Assembly: GCF_000723405.1 (NCBI RefSeq)
Contig: NZ_CCAE010000018.1
Span: 1 to 64,000, forward strand
DNA: 64,000 bases
Source: Hydrogenophaga intermedia
Lineage (GTDB): Bacteria > Pseudomonadota > Gammaproteobacteria > Burkholderiales > Burkholderiaceae_C
Reading direction: 5' to 3'
A model generated the notes under the pieces. That model had not been told where the DNA came from. It saw only the letters and a list, made by a program, of their open reading frames with translations, and made no database searches. Below, piece by piece: positions 9,103-19,394 of this stretch; within the stretch, counting starts at the first letter, position 1; each line of letters begins with the position of its first letter. A program made the translations under genes and the position numbers.

Positions 9103-9693
9103 TCAGGCCGCGTTCTTCTTGTCGGGGCGCGCGGCGGGGGCCTTGCCGGTGAGCCGGTCCTTCAGTTCGAGCACACGCGTGACCGTAGCGCCCATGCCCA
9201 TGAGTTGCAAGGCCGTTTCGGGCGCGAGCTTCTGCACGTCGTCGAACCAGGTCATGAGGCGGTCGATGAGGTCGTGCATCTCGCGCATGCGCTGCTGAGC
9301 GTGGCGCTCGGCCTCGGACGACGGCGTCTCCAGCAGCGCGGTGCGCAGCATCGACAGCGTGGGCTCGATCTCTCGGCGGCGGCGTTCCTCCGCCAGCACG
9401 CGAAAGATCTCCCACACGTCGGCGGGCGCCTCGAAGAACTCGCGGCGGTCACCCGCGAAATGGCGCAAGCGCACCAGACGCCAGGCCTGCAGCTCCTTCA
9501 GGCCCATGCTGACGTTGGAGCGCGAGAACTCCAGCGTCTCGGCGATCTGGTCGGCGCACAGCGGCTCGTTGCTGATGTACAGCAGGGCGTAGATCTGCCC
9601 CACGGTGCGGTTGATGCCCCAGCGGCTGCCCATCTCCCCGAAGTGGGCGACGAACTCGCGGTTGAGGGGCGGGAGGTGGTCTTGCAGCGGCAT
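9103..9693 (-). CDS. GbsR/MarR family transcriptional regulator
   Basis: About 196 residues with a winged helix-turn-helix near residues 25-85 (the segment with ADQIAETLEFSRSNVSMGLKEL is the recognition HTH) and a C-terminal helical dimerization part, as in GbsR-type MarR proteins. It is the first gene of the cydAB operon, so it most likely controls the oxidase and itself. A 28-bp near-perfect palindrome lies 26 bp before this ATG. An in-frame GTG at 9702 is an alternative start; neither has a clear ribosome site. The effector is unknown; redox or quinone state would fit the neighbourhood but is inference. Confidence 0.85.
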   Translation of the reverse strand: MPLQDHLPPLNREFVAHFGEMGSRWGINRTVGQIYALLYISNEPLCADQIAETLEFSRSNVSMGLKELQAWRLVRLRHFAGDRREFFEAPADVWEIFRVLAEERRRREIEPTLSMLRTALLETPSSEAERHAQQRMREMHDLIDRLMTWFDDVQKLAPETALQLMGMGATVTRVLELKDRLTGKAPAARPDKKNAA

Positions 9694-9718
9694 GGCCGGC
9701 ACTGTAGCCGGTTTCGCC

Positions 9719-9746
9719 TGAAATTTCAGTAATTACTGAAAATTCA
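9719..9746 (-). promoter_or_regulatory. Palindromic operator upstream of the regulator-cydAB operon
   Basis: A perfect 18-bp palindrome, TTTCAGTAATTACTGAAA (9724-9741), sits inside a 28-bp palindrome with only one mismatched pair (9719-9746). It is AT-rich in a GC-rich region and lies just before the GbsR/MarR gene. This is the expected place and size for an operator bound by a dimeric winged-helix regulator, so autoregulation is inferred. Confidence 0.7.
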
Positions 9747-9802
9747 GGATGCGGAAAAGGGATTTGGATCGGCGCTGCCGCCGCCCCGGCCGGCCCCGGA
9801 CT

Positions 9803-10603
9803 TCAGGGCGTCATCACGAACTGCGGCACGCCCGCCGGGTCGCGCACCGGGTGGGCCTTCACGCGCCAGACCGTCTGCACCAGCGCGGCGGTGAGCGCGT
9901 CGGCGGTGGCGCCCTGGGCCACCAGGTGCCCGTGCGCCAGCACCCACACGCGGTCGGCGTAGCGCAGCGCCAGGTTCAGGTCGTGCAGCACCATGAGCAC
10001 GCCGATGCCCTGCGCGCGCGACCAGTCGCGCAGCGCGGACAGGCACTGGTGCTGGTGCCGCAGGTCGAGCGCGGCGGTGGGTTCGTCGAGCAGCAGCCAG
10101 CGCGGCAAGCCGTCGGGGCTGGGCCGCCACACCTGGGCCATGACGCGCGCGATCTGCACGCGCGCGCGTTCACCGCCGCTGAGCTGGCGGATGCCGCGCC
10201 GCGCGAGCGCATCGACCGAGACACCCTGCATGGCGGCGCGCACGATGGCGGCTTCGTCGGGCTCCGGTTGCAGCCGGTGCGGGTAGCGGCCCAGGTCCAC
10301 CACCTCCTGCGCGGTGAAGTCGAAGGCGGGCACGAGGTCTTGTGGCAGGTAGGCGCGATGGCGCGCGAACGAGGCCGCGGTGGTGGTGTCGAGCGGCTGG
10401 CCGTTGAGCCACACGCGGCCCGCGTCGGCGCGCTGCAGGCCACCGAGCACGCCCAGCAGGGTGGACTTGCCCGCGCCGTTGGGGCCAAGGATCACGCCGA
10501 CCTCGCCCGCGCGCAGCGCGAAGTCCACGCCCCGCAACACCTCACGTGCGCCGTGCCGCACGCGCAGGCCTTCGGCGCGCAGCGATTGATGATCGCCGCT
10601 CAC
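9803..10603 (-). CDS. hmuV: Heme ABC transporter ATP-binding protein
   Basis: A 266-residue cytoplasmic ABC ATPase that powers heme import through HmuU. Motifs: Walker A GPNGAGKST near residue 38, Q-loop LPQD, signature LSGGERARVQIARV, Walker B WLLLDEPTAALD, and the switch His in MVLHDLNLA. The start is GTG at 10603, whose bases overlap the TGA stop of the permease (GTGA), a sign of translational coupling. It is the last gene of the heme operon and about 110 bp from the GbsR/MarR start that begins the next operon in the same direction. Confidence 0.9.
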   Translation of the reverse strand: MSGDHQSLRAEGLRVRHGAREVLRGVDFALRAGEVGVILGPNGAGKSTLLGVLGGLQRADAGRVWLNGQPLDTTTAASFARHRAYLPQDLVPAFDFTAQEVVDLGRYPHRLQPEPDEAAIVRAAMQGVSVDALARRGIRQLSGGERARVQIARVMAQVWRPSPDGLPRWLLLDEPTAALDLRHQHQCLSALRDWSRAQGIGVLMVLHDLNLALRYADRVWVLAHGHLVAQGATADALTAALVQTVWRVKAHPVRDPAGVPQFVMTP

Positions 10604-11682
10604 AGCGTTCTCGCGTGCGCGCTGCGCAGCAGGGCCAGGAAGAAGGGCACGCCCACCGCGGCGGTGATGACGCCCAGTGGCAGTTCGGCGGGTGCGAACG
10701 CGGTGCGCGCCCAACCGTCGGCCACCAGCACCAGGCAGGCGCCCAGCAGGGCCGCGCCCGGCAGCACCCAGCGGTGGTCGGGCCCGGCGAGCAGGCGCAC
10801 GATGTGGGGTGCCACCAGACCGATGAAACCGACGATGCCGGTGGTGGCCGTGATGGCACCCACCGCGAGCGCCGTGACCACGATGCACAGGCGCTTGAGC
10901 CCTTCCACCCGCACGCCCAGCATCACGGCCTGCGCCTCGCCCAGCGCCAACGCGTTGAGCGCGCCCGCCAGGCGCAGGCCGATGCCCAGCGCCACGGCGG
11001 TGATGCCGCTGACCAGCAGCACCGCGCTCCAGCGCGCGCCGCCGAGGCTGCCCAGCAGCCAGAACTGCAGGTTGCGCAATTGCTCGTCGGTGGCCAGGAA
11101 GTTCAACAGGCCCAGGCCCGCGCCCGCCAGCGCGTTGACCGCGATGCCGGCGAGCAGCATGAGGCCCACGCGCGTGCCGCCCTCGCTGTGCGAGAGCAGG
11201 TAGATGAGCGCGGTGACCGCGAGGCCGCCCGCGAAGGCCATCAGCACCAGGGGCCAACTGCCCAGGGCGCGCGGCAGATCGGGCAGCCAGGTGGCGCCGA
11301 GCACGATGGTGAAGCCCGCCGCCAGCGCCGCGCCGCTGCTCACGCCGATGAGGCCCGGATCGGCCAGCGGGTTGCGGAACAGGCCCTGCATGAGCGCGCC
11401 GGCCAACCCCAGGCCCGCGCCCGCGGCCACGCCCAGCAGCAGGCGCGGCAGGCGGATGTTGAAGAAGACGAGTTCGGGCCCGCTGCGCGCGGCCTCGGCG
11501 CCGCTGGTGAGCGCACCCCACAGCAGCGTGGGCAGCTCACGCAAGGGCAGACCGTAGGCACCTTGGCCGGCCGCCCACAGGGCGCACAGAAGGAGCAGCA
11601 GGCCCAGCAGGGCGAGGGTCCAGGGCCCGCGCGGCTCTCCGGGCGGCCAGGGCGAAGTGGCCGTGCGCACGAGCGTGTTCAA
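10600..11682 (-). CDS. hmuU: Heme ABC transporter permease (FecCD family)
   Basis: About 360 residues, with some ten membrane helices of the BtuC/FecCD type. The sequence NIRLPRLLLGVAAGAGLGLAG and the GLVAPHIVRL block, which forms the coupling helix that contacts the ATPase, are diagnostic. It forms the inner-membrane channel for heme. The start appears to be TTG at 11682, overlapping the hmuT stop (TTGA); GTG at 11670 is an alternative. The end overlaps hmuV by four bases. Assignment to heme rather than siderophore comes from the neighbouring hemP, hmuR, hmuS and hmuT. Confidence 0.9.
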   Translation of the reverse strand: MNTLVRTATSPWPPGEPRGPWTLALLGLLLLLCALWAAGQGAYGLPLRELPTLLWGALTSGAEAARSGPELVFFNIRLPRLLLGVAAGAGLGLAGALMQGLFRNPLADPGLIGVSSGAALAAGFTIVLGATWLPDLPRALGSWPLVLMAFAGGLAVTALIYLLSHSEGGTRVGLMLLAGIAVNALAGAGLGLLNFLATDEQLRNLQFWLLGSLGGARWSAVLLVSGITAVALGIGLRLAGALNALALGEAQAVMLGVRVEGLKRLCIVVTALAVGAITATTGIVGFIGLVAPHIVRLLAGPDHRWVLPGAALLGACLVLVADGWARTAFAPAELPLGVITAAVGVPFFLALLRSAHARTL

Positions 11683-12563
11683 GCGACCACCAGGCGTTGG
11701 TGCAGATCACCCACCACATGCGGCATGCGGGGGCCGAAGCCCAGCAGCTCCAGCGCGTCCAGGTGCACCAGTGCGCGGCCGCTGTCGCGGCGTTGCCAGG
11801 CGGGGGTGAGTTGCACCTCGGGGCGGCGCCAGAACGTGGCCTCGCCGCCGACGGCTTCGATGCCCTGCGTGGTGGTGAGGATCACGTCGGGCGCGGCGGC
11901 GGCCATGGCCTCGGCTGTCATGGGCCGGTAGCCCTTGAAGCCCGAGAGCGCGTTGCGCGCGCCGGCGAAGCCGATGAGGGCGTTGGCGGCCGTGGCCTCG
12001 CCGGCCACCATGGGGCTGCCGCTGTGGGCCAGCACGAACAGCACGCGCCGCGGCTTGCCCTGGTGCGCCTTCACGCGCTGTTGCGTCTGTTCCCATTGCG
12101 CGTCCAGCGTGGCCAGCAGGTCCTGCGCGGCGCGCGCTTTCGAAGCGGCGCGGCCGACGGCCTGCACCTTGCGGCGCACCTCGGTCCAGTCGTGGGTGGT
12201 GTCGATCAGGTCGACCTTCACGCCGGCCGATCGCAACTGGTCGAGCACCACGGGCGGGCCCGCGTCGCCTTGGGCGATGACGGCGTCGGGCCGCAGCGAG
12301 AGCAGGCCCTCGGCCGAGAGCTGGCGCATGTAGCCCACCTTGGGCGTGGCCAGCGCGGCGGCCGGGTAGAGGCTGGTGGTGTCGGTGCCCACGAGCTGGT
12401 CCTGCGCGCCCAGCGCGTAGACCACCTCGGTGATGCCACCACCCACCGTGACCAGACGCGGCGCGCGGGGCTGGCCTTGTGCGAAGGCGGGCAGGGTGGC
12501 GCTGGTGGCCAGGGCGGCGGCGCCCTGCAGCAGCGCGCGGCGGCGCGGGAAGTCGTGTGCCAT
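11679..12563 (-). CDS. hmuT: Periplasmic heme-binding protein of the heme ABC transporter
   Basis: About 294 residues. The ATG at 12563 has GAGGAG upstream; a longer frame to 12593 is less likely. The N terminus FPRRRALLQGAAALATSATLPAFAQ looks like a Tat-type signal (twin Arg followed by hydrophobic stretch), so export may be folded. The mature part is a class III (TroA-like) binding protein: RLVTVGGGITEVVYALG at the start and VGYMRQLSAEGLLSLRPD mid-way, the latter including the Tyr found in HmuT heme binding. It passes heme from the outer-membrane receptor to HmuU. It starts 10 bp after hmuS and overlaps hmuU. Confidence 0.9.
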   Translation of the reverse strand: MAHDFPRRRALLQGAAALATSATLPAFAQGQPRAPRLVTVGGGITEVVYALGAQDQLVGTDTTSLYPAAALATPKVGYMRQLSAEGLLSLRPDAVIAQGDAGPPVVLDQLRSAGVKVDLIDTTHDWTEVRRKVQAVGRAASKARAAQDLLATLDAQWEQTQQRVKAHQGKPRRVLFVLAHSGSPMVAGEATAANALIGFAGARNALSGFKGYRPMTAEAMAAAAPDVILTTTQGIEAVGGEATFWRRPEVQLTPAWQRRDSGRALVHLDALELLGFGPRMPHVVGDLHQRLVVA

Positions 12564-12573
12564 GGCGCGCTCC

Positions 12574-13647
12574 TCAGGCCGGGGTGGGCGCATCCACCGT
12601 GGGCCGCTGCGCGAGGATGCCGCGCCAGGCGCCTCGTTCGGCCTGGCCGGGTTTGCGTGCGCCGAAGAACATGGCCATCAATTCACCGCCCGCATCGAAG
12701 GCCTCCAGCGAGGTGACGACGCCGTCGCTGGTGGGCTTCTCCACCACCCAGACCTCGTCGATGAGGTCTTCGCGCAGGTGCAGGTTGAAGCCGGGGTCGA
12801 GCACGTTGAGCCAGACCTGGCCTTTCATCTCCATCGGCTCCACGCGCTTGACGGGGCCGGTGTGAATCTGGATGCAGCCCGGGCTGCCCACGAAGACCAT
12901 GATGGGCGTGCCGTCGAAGCTGGCGTCGCTGAGCGTGTCGCGCACGGCGTGGCGGTCCACCCGGCGCGTGTAGCGGCCCTCCACCAGGCGGAAGCTCTGG
13001 CGGCGCTCGACGCCGAACTGGCGCAGCAGCGGGAAGAACTGGTGCGTGTCGGTCATGGCGCCCCAGGCCTCGGAGAAGGCCTTGGCGTCGACCGACGCGG
13101 AGGCCTTCGCGGTGGGCGAGGACACGGGTTCGAAGCTGGGCGCGGCGGCAGGGTCTTGCCACTGGCCGACGACGCGGCGCCAGGCCTCGCGGTCGGTGGT
13201 CTCGCGCACGTAGATCTTGTGCACGGCGGTGCCGTGCCGGTCGAAGAACTGCAGGCTGGGCAGGACCTCGTTGCCGGGGTTCTGCGGCAACTCGGTCACG
13301 GCCAGGCCGGCGTGCCACTGGTGGAAGAACAGGCGCAGGTCGATGTCTTCGCCGAGGGCCAGGCCGATGGCGCCCTCGCCCGAGAGCTTCTCGTACACGC
13401 CGGTCTTCTCGTGCACCACGCCCTCGTTGCGCGTGAGCGCGAGCAGCGGCCCGCAGGGCTTGAGCGATTGCAGCAGCGCCAGCCATTCGGTCTTGAGCGC
13501 GACGGCGCGCGTGGGACCGTCGGTGGCGCCGATGTGCGCGGCCAGGGCCGCGCCTTCGCTCACGCCGATGGCGGCGGCCGCGTCGCGGGCGCGAAGGCCC
13601 TTGGCGCGCGCGGCCTGGTAGGCGGTCCGGAGCTCGTGGGTGTCCAT
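12574..13647 (-). CDS. hmuS: Hemin-degrading factor / heme chaperone HmuS (HemS/ChuS family)
   Basis: A 357-residue cytoplasmic protein with the two structural repeats typical of HemS/ChuS. One covers about residues 1-170 (RNEGVVHEKTGVYEKL, then LFFHQWHAG) and the second about 190-350 (with QIHTGPVKRVE and WLNVLDPGFNLHLRED). It receives imported heme and either stores or degrades it to release iron. The ATG at 13647 has a textbook AAGGAG six bases upstream. It lies between the receptor (20 bp gap) and hmuT (10 bp gap) in the operon. Confidence 0.92.
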   Translation of the reverse strand: MDTHELRTAYQAARAKGLRARDAAAAIGVSEGAALAAHIGATDGPTRAVALKTEWLALLQSLKPCGPLLALTRNEGVVHEKTGVYEKLSGEGAIGLALGEDIDLRLFFHQWHAGLAVTELPQNPGNEVLPSLQFFDRHGTAVHKIYVRETTDREAWRRVVGQWQDPAAAPSFEPVSSPTAKASASVDAKAFSEAWGAMTDTHQFFPLLRQFGVERRQSFRLVEGRYTRRVDRHAVRDTLSDASFDGTPIMVFVGSPGCIQIHTGPVKRVEPMEMKGQVWLNVLDPGFNLHLREDLIDEVWVVEKPTSDGVVTSLEAFDAGGELMAMFFGARKPGQAERGAWRGILAQRPTVDAPTPA

Positions 13648-13667
13648 GTTGTTTCTCCTTGGGGGGC

Positions 13668-15884
13668 TCAGAAGTCGGTGACCAGCGCCACCGACAGGCT
13701 GCGGCCGGGCGAGGTGTAGGCGTCCAGCGTGGCCAGGTTGCCGGCCACGCCCTGCACGCTGCTCCACAGCCAGTACTTGCGGTCGGTCACGTTGTGCACG
13801 GCCGCGCTCAGGCGCGTGCTGGGGGTGATGCGCCAGGTGGCGCGCAGGTCCAGCGTGGTCCACGACGGCGTGGCGAACTGCTGCGCCGTGGTGCTGCGGT
13901 TGATGTCCGCGTCGTCCTTGGCCGCGGCGTGCGTCACCACGGCGCCCAGCGTCCAGTCGGCGATGCGGTGGTCCACGCCCATCACCAGCTTGGCCGGGTT
14001 CACGGAATTCAGCGGCTGGTCCAGCAGCGTGTCGCGGCCCCTGGTCTGGCCGTAGGCCAGCTTGAGCGTGGTGGCCGGCGTGACGGCCCAGCGGCCTTCC
14101 AGCTCGAACCCGCTGAGCTTGACGCGGCCGCGGTTGATGGCCTGGAAGAGGATGGGATTGCCCGGCGCGCCGGTGCCACCCACGCGCACGTTGTCCTCGA
14201 TGAAGTCCTTGTAGCGGCCGGTGAAGGCGGTGGCCAGCCAGTGGAAGCGGCCGTGCTCGCCACGCGCGCCGAGTTCCAGGGTCTGGCTGGTCTCGGGTTT
14301 GAGGTCCGGGTTGGGCAGGGTGCGGTAGTTGGCGAGCGCGTTCTGGAAGAAGTTGTTGAGCTGCAGCGGGCTGGGCGCCTTGAAGCCTGCGGCCGCGTTG
14401 GCGAACACCTGCCAGTGCGGCTGGGGCCGGAAGATCAGGCCCAGCTTGGGTGAGAGCGCGCTGTCGGACAGCTCGGCCGGCGTCAGCGGGTACAGCGGGC
14501 TGCTTTGCGGCTTGAGCGAGAAGCGGTCGTAGCGCAGCGCGGGGATGAGGCTCCAGCGTTCGTTCACGAACTCGCTCTGCACGAAGAGCGCACTGTTGGT
14601 CTCGCGCGTCTTGGGGAAGCGCTGCAGCGGGTAGGTCTCGTAGGCCGGGCCGGCCACGCCGGTGACCAGGTTGTCGAGCTCGGCCACCGAGATGTCGGCG
14701 CCATAGATGAGTGTGTGAGCCCAGCCGTTGCCGAGCGAGCGCGTGCGCTCGGCCTGCAGCACGGCCTGCCAGAGGTCTTCGGTGTAGGTGACGTCGCGCT
14801 CGCGCACGTTGGGCACGGCGGTGCGCACCTCGCGCGACCACTCGCCCGACTCGGACTGCTGGTAGCCCACGGTGGCGCGCAGCGAATCGGCCCAGGCGGA
14901 CTGCAACTGGAAGCGGCCGTCCCAGCTCGCGCGCGTGCGCTGCATCTCGCTGGTGCCGTCCAGGTCCTGCACGCCGCTGGCGGTGGGCGATCGGCCGGTG
15001 TAGCCCTCGACCTCGGTGTCCTTGTCCACGTGCTCGAGGGTGAAGGTGTGCGTCTGGCCGGCACCGGGCGTGAGGATGAGCTTGCCGAGGGCGGAGACGC
15101 TCTTGTCCTTCTGCGGGTTGGGTGCGGTGCGGTTGCTGTCGAGCGAGTGGTTCTCGCCCATGTTGTCGAGTGCCTTGGCGCGGCCCACCTGCACGCTGCC
15201 CAGCCACTGCAGGCTGTCGCTGGCAATGCCCGCGAGCGTGGCGCCCGTGCCCACGCTCTTGTCCTCGGTGTCGGTGCGCACGCCCACGCGGCCACCGAAG
15301 GTCTGGCCGTTCTTCAGCAGGTCCCTGGGTGCGGTGGTGGTCATGGACACCATGCCGGCCAGGCCGTCGGAGCCATACAGCGCCGAGGCCGCGCCGCGCA
15401 GGATCTCCACACGCGAGATCAGGCCGAGGTCGTAGTAGTCGCGGCCGAAGGCGGCGGCGCCGAACACCTGGTTGTTGAGTTCGCGCGGCATGCGGATGCC
15501 GTCGACCGTGAGCAGCACGCGGTTGCCGTCCAGGCCGCGGATGTTGAAGCCGGCGTTGCCGTCGCGGCCGGTGGAGCCGGTGACCGCGCCGAAGCGCTGC
15601 GGCGCGCGCTTGACCTCCACGTTGGGCAGCTCGCGAACCAGTTCGCGGATGTCCTGCGCGCGCGTCGGGTCCAGCGCCTCGCCTTCGATCACGTCGATGC
15701 GGGCGGGCACGTCGTCCAGCTCACGCTCGCTGCGCGAGCCGGAGATCACCACCGGCTTGAGTGAACCGGCAGAGGCCGTGGTGGTGGTTTGTGCATGGGC
15801 CGGCGCGGCCGCGAGCAGCGCGCAGGCGAGCGCGACGGGATGGAGGACGGAAAGGGGGGAAGCGGAAAGGGAATGGCGTGGCAC
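13668..15884 (-). CDS. hmuR: TonB-dependent heme/hemoglobin receptor
   Basis: About 738 residues: a signal peptide ending AHAQ, an N-terminal plug (about 40-160; VVISGSRSERELDD is TonB-box-like, followed by FNIRGLDGNRVLLTVDGIRMP), and a 22-strand barrel ending in Phe (ALVTDF). It brings heme across the outer membrane using TonB energy. The family FRAP...NPDL region appears as FKAPSPLQLNN...NPDLKPE, and the histidine usually found between the two motifs is not present, which is unusual. The start is taken as GTG 15884 because the signal peptide begins there; TTG 15944 in frame is possible. It is second in the operon after hemP. Confidence 0.9.
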   Translation of the reverse strand: MPRHSLSASPLSVLHPVALACALLAAAPAHAQTTTTASAGSLKPVVISGSRSERELDDVPARIDVIEGEALDPTRAQDIRELVRELPNVEVKRAPQRFGAVTGSTGRDGNAGFNIRGLDGNRVLLTVDGIRMPRELNNQVFGAAAFGRDYYDLGLISRVEILRGAASALYGSDGLAGMVSMTTTAPRDLLKNGQTFGGRVGVRTDTEDKSVGTGATLAGIASDSLQWLGSVQVGRAKALDNMGENHSLDSNRTAPNPQKDKSVSALGKLILTPGAGQTHTFTLEHVDKDTEVEGYTGRSPTASGVQDLDGTSEMQRTRASWDGRFQLQSAWADSLRATVGYQQSESGEWSREVRTAVPNVRERDVTYTEDLWQAVLQAERTRSLGNGWAHTLIYGADISVAELDNLVTGVAGPAYETYPLQRFPKTRETNSALFVQSEFVNERWSLIPALRYDRFSLKPQSSPLYPLTPAELSDSALSPKLGLIFRPQPHWQVFANAAAGFKAPSPLQLNNFFQNALANYRTLPNPDLKPETSQTLELGARGEHGRFHWLATAFTGRYKDFIEDNVRVGGTGAPGNPILFQAINRGRVKLSGFELEGRWAVTPATTLKLAYGQTRGRDTLLDQPLNSVNPAKLVMGVDHRIADWTLGAVVTHAAAKDDADINRSTTAQQFATPSWTTLDLRATWRITPSTRLSAAVHNVTDRKYWLWSSVQGVAGNLATLDAYTSPGRSLSVALVTDF

Positions 15885-15991
15885 GAGTGCACCCGTTGTG
15901 TGTTGTGGAAGACACGGGCTGGCTCGCGCGCCGCGAAGCGGCAACTGGCTGGCTGAGAAAAGCGGCGCGCGCCGTGGCGCGCCAGCGGAAC

Positions 15992-16174
15992 CTACTTGGT
16001 GAGGATCAGCTTGTTCTGTGCGGTCAGGCTCAGCTTGTAGTGCTGGCCGTCGTGTTCGATGAACACGTCGCGCCGGCCGCCGCTGAGCTGGCCGAACTGC
16101 ACCTGCACGGCCGGCACCTGAACGGGTGCGGGCGTGGGGGGCGTGGACGGAGGGGCGGGTTTGACGGAAGGCAT
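15992..16174 (-). CDS. hemP: Hemin uptake protein HemP
   Basis: A 60-residue protein. The C-terminal half matches the HemP family (GGRRDVFIEHDGQHYKLSL then KLILTK). The N-terminal half is a Pro-rich tail (PSTPPTPAPVQVP). HemP is often the first gene of heme operons in Burkholderiales and is reported to help hmu expression. The ATG at 16174 is used; the frame extends to 16213 but that part would run into the operator. A Fur-box-like site is at 16195-16209. Confidence 0.85.
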   Translation of the reverse strand: MPSVKPAPPSTPPTPAPVQVPAVQVQFGQLSGGRRDVFIEHDGQHYKLSLTAQNKLILTK

Positions 16175-16194
16175 GCCGCCATCATAAACACAAA

Positions 16195-16209
16195 TGCGAA
16201 CTATTCGCA
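16195..16209 (-). promoter_or_regulatory. Fur-box-like inverted repeat upstream of hemP
   Basis: TGCGAACTATTCGCA is a TGCGAA/TTCGCA perfect inverted repeat with a 3-bp spacer. It fits the 7-1-7 Fur pattern TGnnAAnN-type (TGAGAATnATTCTCA-like). It lies 21 bp upstream of the hemP ATG in an AT-richer stretch, the expected site for iron repression of a heme uptake operon. Confidence 0.65.
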
Positions 16210-16270
16210 ACAAGATGCAAAAAGAAATCGGTGAAGGGATGCCAATGGCCGCTGCCTACAATCGCCGCCC

Positions 16271-16837
16271 ATGAGCATCAAGAGCGACAAGTGGATCCGC
16301 CGCATGGCCGAACAGCACGGCCTGATCGAACCCTTCGAGCCCGGGCAGGTCCGCGAGGTCGACGGCAAGCGCGTCATCAGCTACGGCACCAGCAGCTACG
16401 GCTACGACATCCGCTGCGCGCCCGAATTCAAGGTGTTCACCAACATCCACAGCACGGTGGTGGACCCGAAGAACTTCGACGAGAACAGCTTCGTCGACAT
16501 CAACAAGGACGTCTGCGTCATCCCGCCCAACAGCTTCGCGCTGGCGCGCACGCTGGAGTACTTCCGCATCCCGCGCAACGTGCTCACCATCTGCCTGGGC
16601 AAAAGCACGTACGCGCGCTGCGGCATCATCGTCAACGTGACGCCCTTTGAGCCCGAGTGGGAAGGCTACGTGACGCTGGAGTTCAGCAACACCACGCCGC
16701 TGCCGGCCAAGATCTACGCGGGCGAGGGCTGCGCGCAGGTGCTCTTCTTCGAAAGTGACGAGGTCTGCGACGTGTCCTACAAGGACCGCGGCGGCAAGTA
16801 CCAGGGCCAGGTGGGCGTGACGCTGCCCAAGGCCTGA
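16271..16837 (+). CDS. dcd: dCTP deaminase
   Basis: 188 residues. Converts dCTP to dUTP, the first step of dTMP supply. The N terminus [13 protein letters not shown] and the block [13 protein letters not shown] are typical. The active-site region [10 protein letters not shown] and the catalytic Glu within [19 protein letters not shown] are intact. The enzyme is a homotrimer of the dUTPase fold. It is transcribed away from the heme operon; the 61-96 bp between hemP and dcd must hold both promoters. Length is as in E. coli (193). Confidence 0.95.
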   Translation: MSIKSDKWIRRMAEQHGLIEPFEPGQVREVDGKRVISYGTSSYGYDIRCAPEFKVFTNIHSTVVDPKNFDENSFVDINKDVCVIPPNSFALARTLEYFRIPRNVLTICLGKSTYARCGIIVNVTPFEPEWEGYVTLEFSNTTPLPAKIYAGEGCAQVLFFESDEVCDVSYKDRGGKYQGQVGVTLPKA

Positions 16838-16889
16838 TCTCTGGCCTACCATCGCGAACCTGCCCGCGCACCGGGCGAAGGAGTTCGCG

Positions 16890-17771
16890 ATGAAGTGGGA
16901 AAACAACCGGCAGTCCGATCAGATCGAGGACCGGCGCAACAGCCCCGGCGGGGGTGGGCGCATGCCGCGCATCGGCGGTGGCCGGGGCATCGGCATCGGC
17001 ACCATCGCCATCGCGCTGATCGCGGGCTGGGTGTTCGGCATCAACCCGCTCACCATCCTGGGCGCGCTGGACGGCGGCGGCCTGCAGGCCCCCGTGGAAG
17101 CGCCGCAGGCCCAGACCGGCGCACCCAGCGACGACATGGGCCGCTTCGTGGCCGCCGTGCTGGGCGGCACCGAGGACGCCTGGGGCGGCATCTTCCAGGC
17201 CGCCAACGCCCAGTACCAGAAGCCGCGCCTGGTGCTGTTTCGCGGCGCCACGCCCACGGCCTGCGGCACCGGGCAGTCGGCCATGGGGCCGTTCTACTGT
17301 CCGGGCGATCAGAAGGTCTACATCGACCTGAGCTTCTACGACACCCTGCGCCGCCAGCTCGGCGCGCCGGGCGACTTCGCCCAGGCCTACGTGATCGCGC
17401 ACGAGGTGGGCCACCACGTGCAGAACCTCATGGGCATCACCGACCAGATGGAGAAGGCGCGCGGCCGTGTGAGCGAGCGCGAGTACAACGCGCTGTCGGT
17501 GCGGCTGGAGCTGCAGGCCGACTGCTTCGCGGGCATCTGGGCGAACCACAACCACAAGAGCGGCCAGATCCTCGAGCCCGGTGACGTGGAGGAGGCGCTC
17601 AATGCGGCCGCGGCCATCGGCGACGACGCGCTGCAGAAGAAAAGGCAGGGCCACGTGGTGCCCGACAGCTTCACCCACGGCACCAGCGAGCAGCGCCAGC
17701 GCTGGTTCCACAAGGGGCTGGAGACAGGTGACGTGCGCGCCTGCGACACGTTCAAAACAAGCTCACTCTGA
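16890..17771 (+). CDS. Neutral zinc metallopeptidase, YpfJ/KPN_02809 family
   Basis: 293 residues. A cytoplasmic N-terminal tail with a Gly/Arg-rich stretch (about 10-30) precedes one membrane helix at about 31-50 ([17 protein letters not shown]). The catalytic HEVGHH at 171-176 binds zinc, and [13 protein letters not shown] about 40 residues later holds the third ligand. The end ([22 protein letters not shown]) is family-typical. The natural substrate is unknown. It begins 52 bp after dcd and is followed by a copy of the 69-bp repeat. Confidence 0.88.
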   Translation: MKWENNRQSDQIEDRRNSPGGGGRMPRIGGGRGIGIGTIAIALIAGWVFGINPLTILGALDGGGLQAPVEAPQAQTGAPSDDMGRFVAAVLGGTEDAWGGIFQAANAQYQKPRLVLFRGATPTACGTGQSAMGPFYCPGDQKVYIDLSFYDTLRRQLGAPGDFAQAYVIAHEVGHHVQNLMGITDQMEKARGRVSEREYNALSVRLELQADCFAGIWANHNHKSGQILEPGDVEEALNAAAAIGDDALQKKRQGHVVPDSFTHGTSEQRQRWFHKGLETGDVRACDTFKTSSL

Positions 17772-17773
17772 CC

Positions 17774-17842
17774 ACCCCCGCCGCGCTTCGCGCGACCCCC
17801 TCGAGGGGGCGGCGCCAACGGCCCGGCGAAGCCGGTTCCGTG
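17774..17842 (+). repeat. Dispersed three-hairpin intergenic repeat, copy 2
   Basis: Nearly identical to copy 1 (823-891), with the same three hairpins and an internal variable 5-7 bp (GCGCCAAC here). It starts 3 bp after the stop of the zinc peptidase gene and lies between it and the DEAD-box helicase gene. Confidence 0.8.
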
Positions 17843-17922
17843 TCGCCCCTGGACGGGTACCGGGCGGGGTTGTTGGGTGGGTGCGACAATAGCGGGCTTA
17901 CCGCCACCCTGGCGCTCCCGAC

Positions 17923-19371
<1,449 letters not shown>

Positions 19372-19394
19372 TCGGCCGGATCAGCGTCGCCTGA

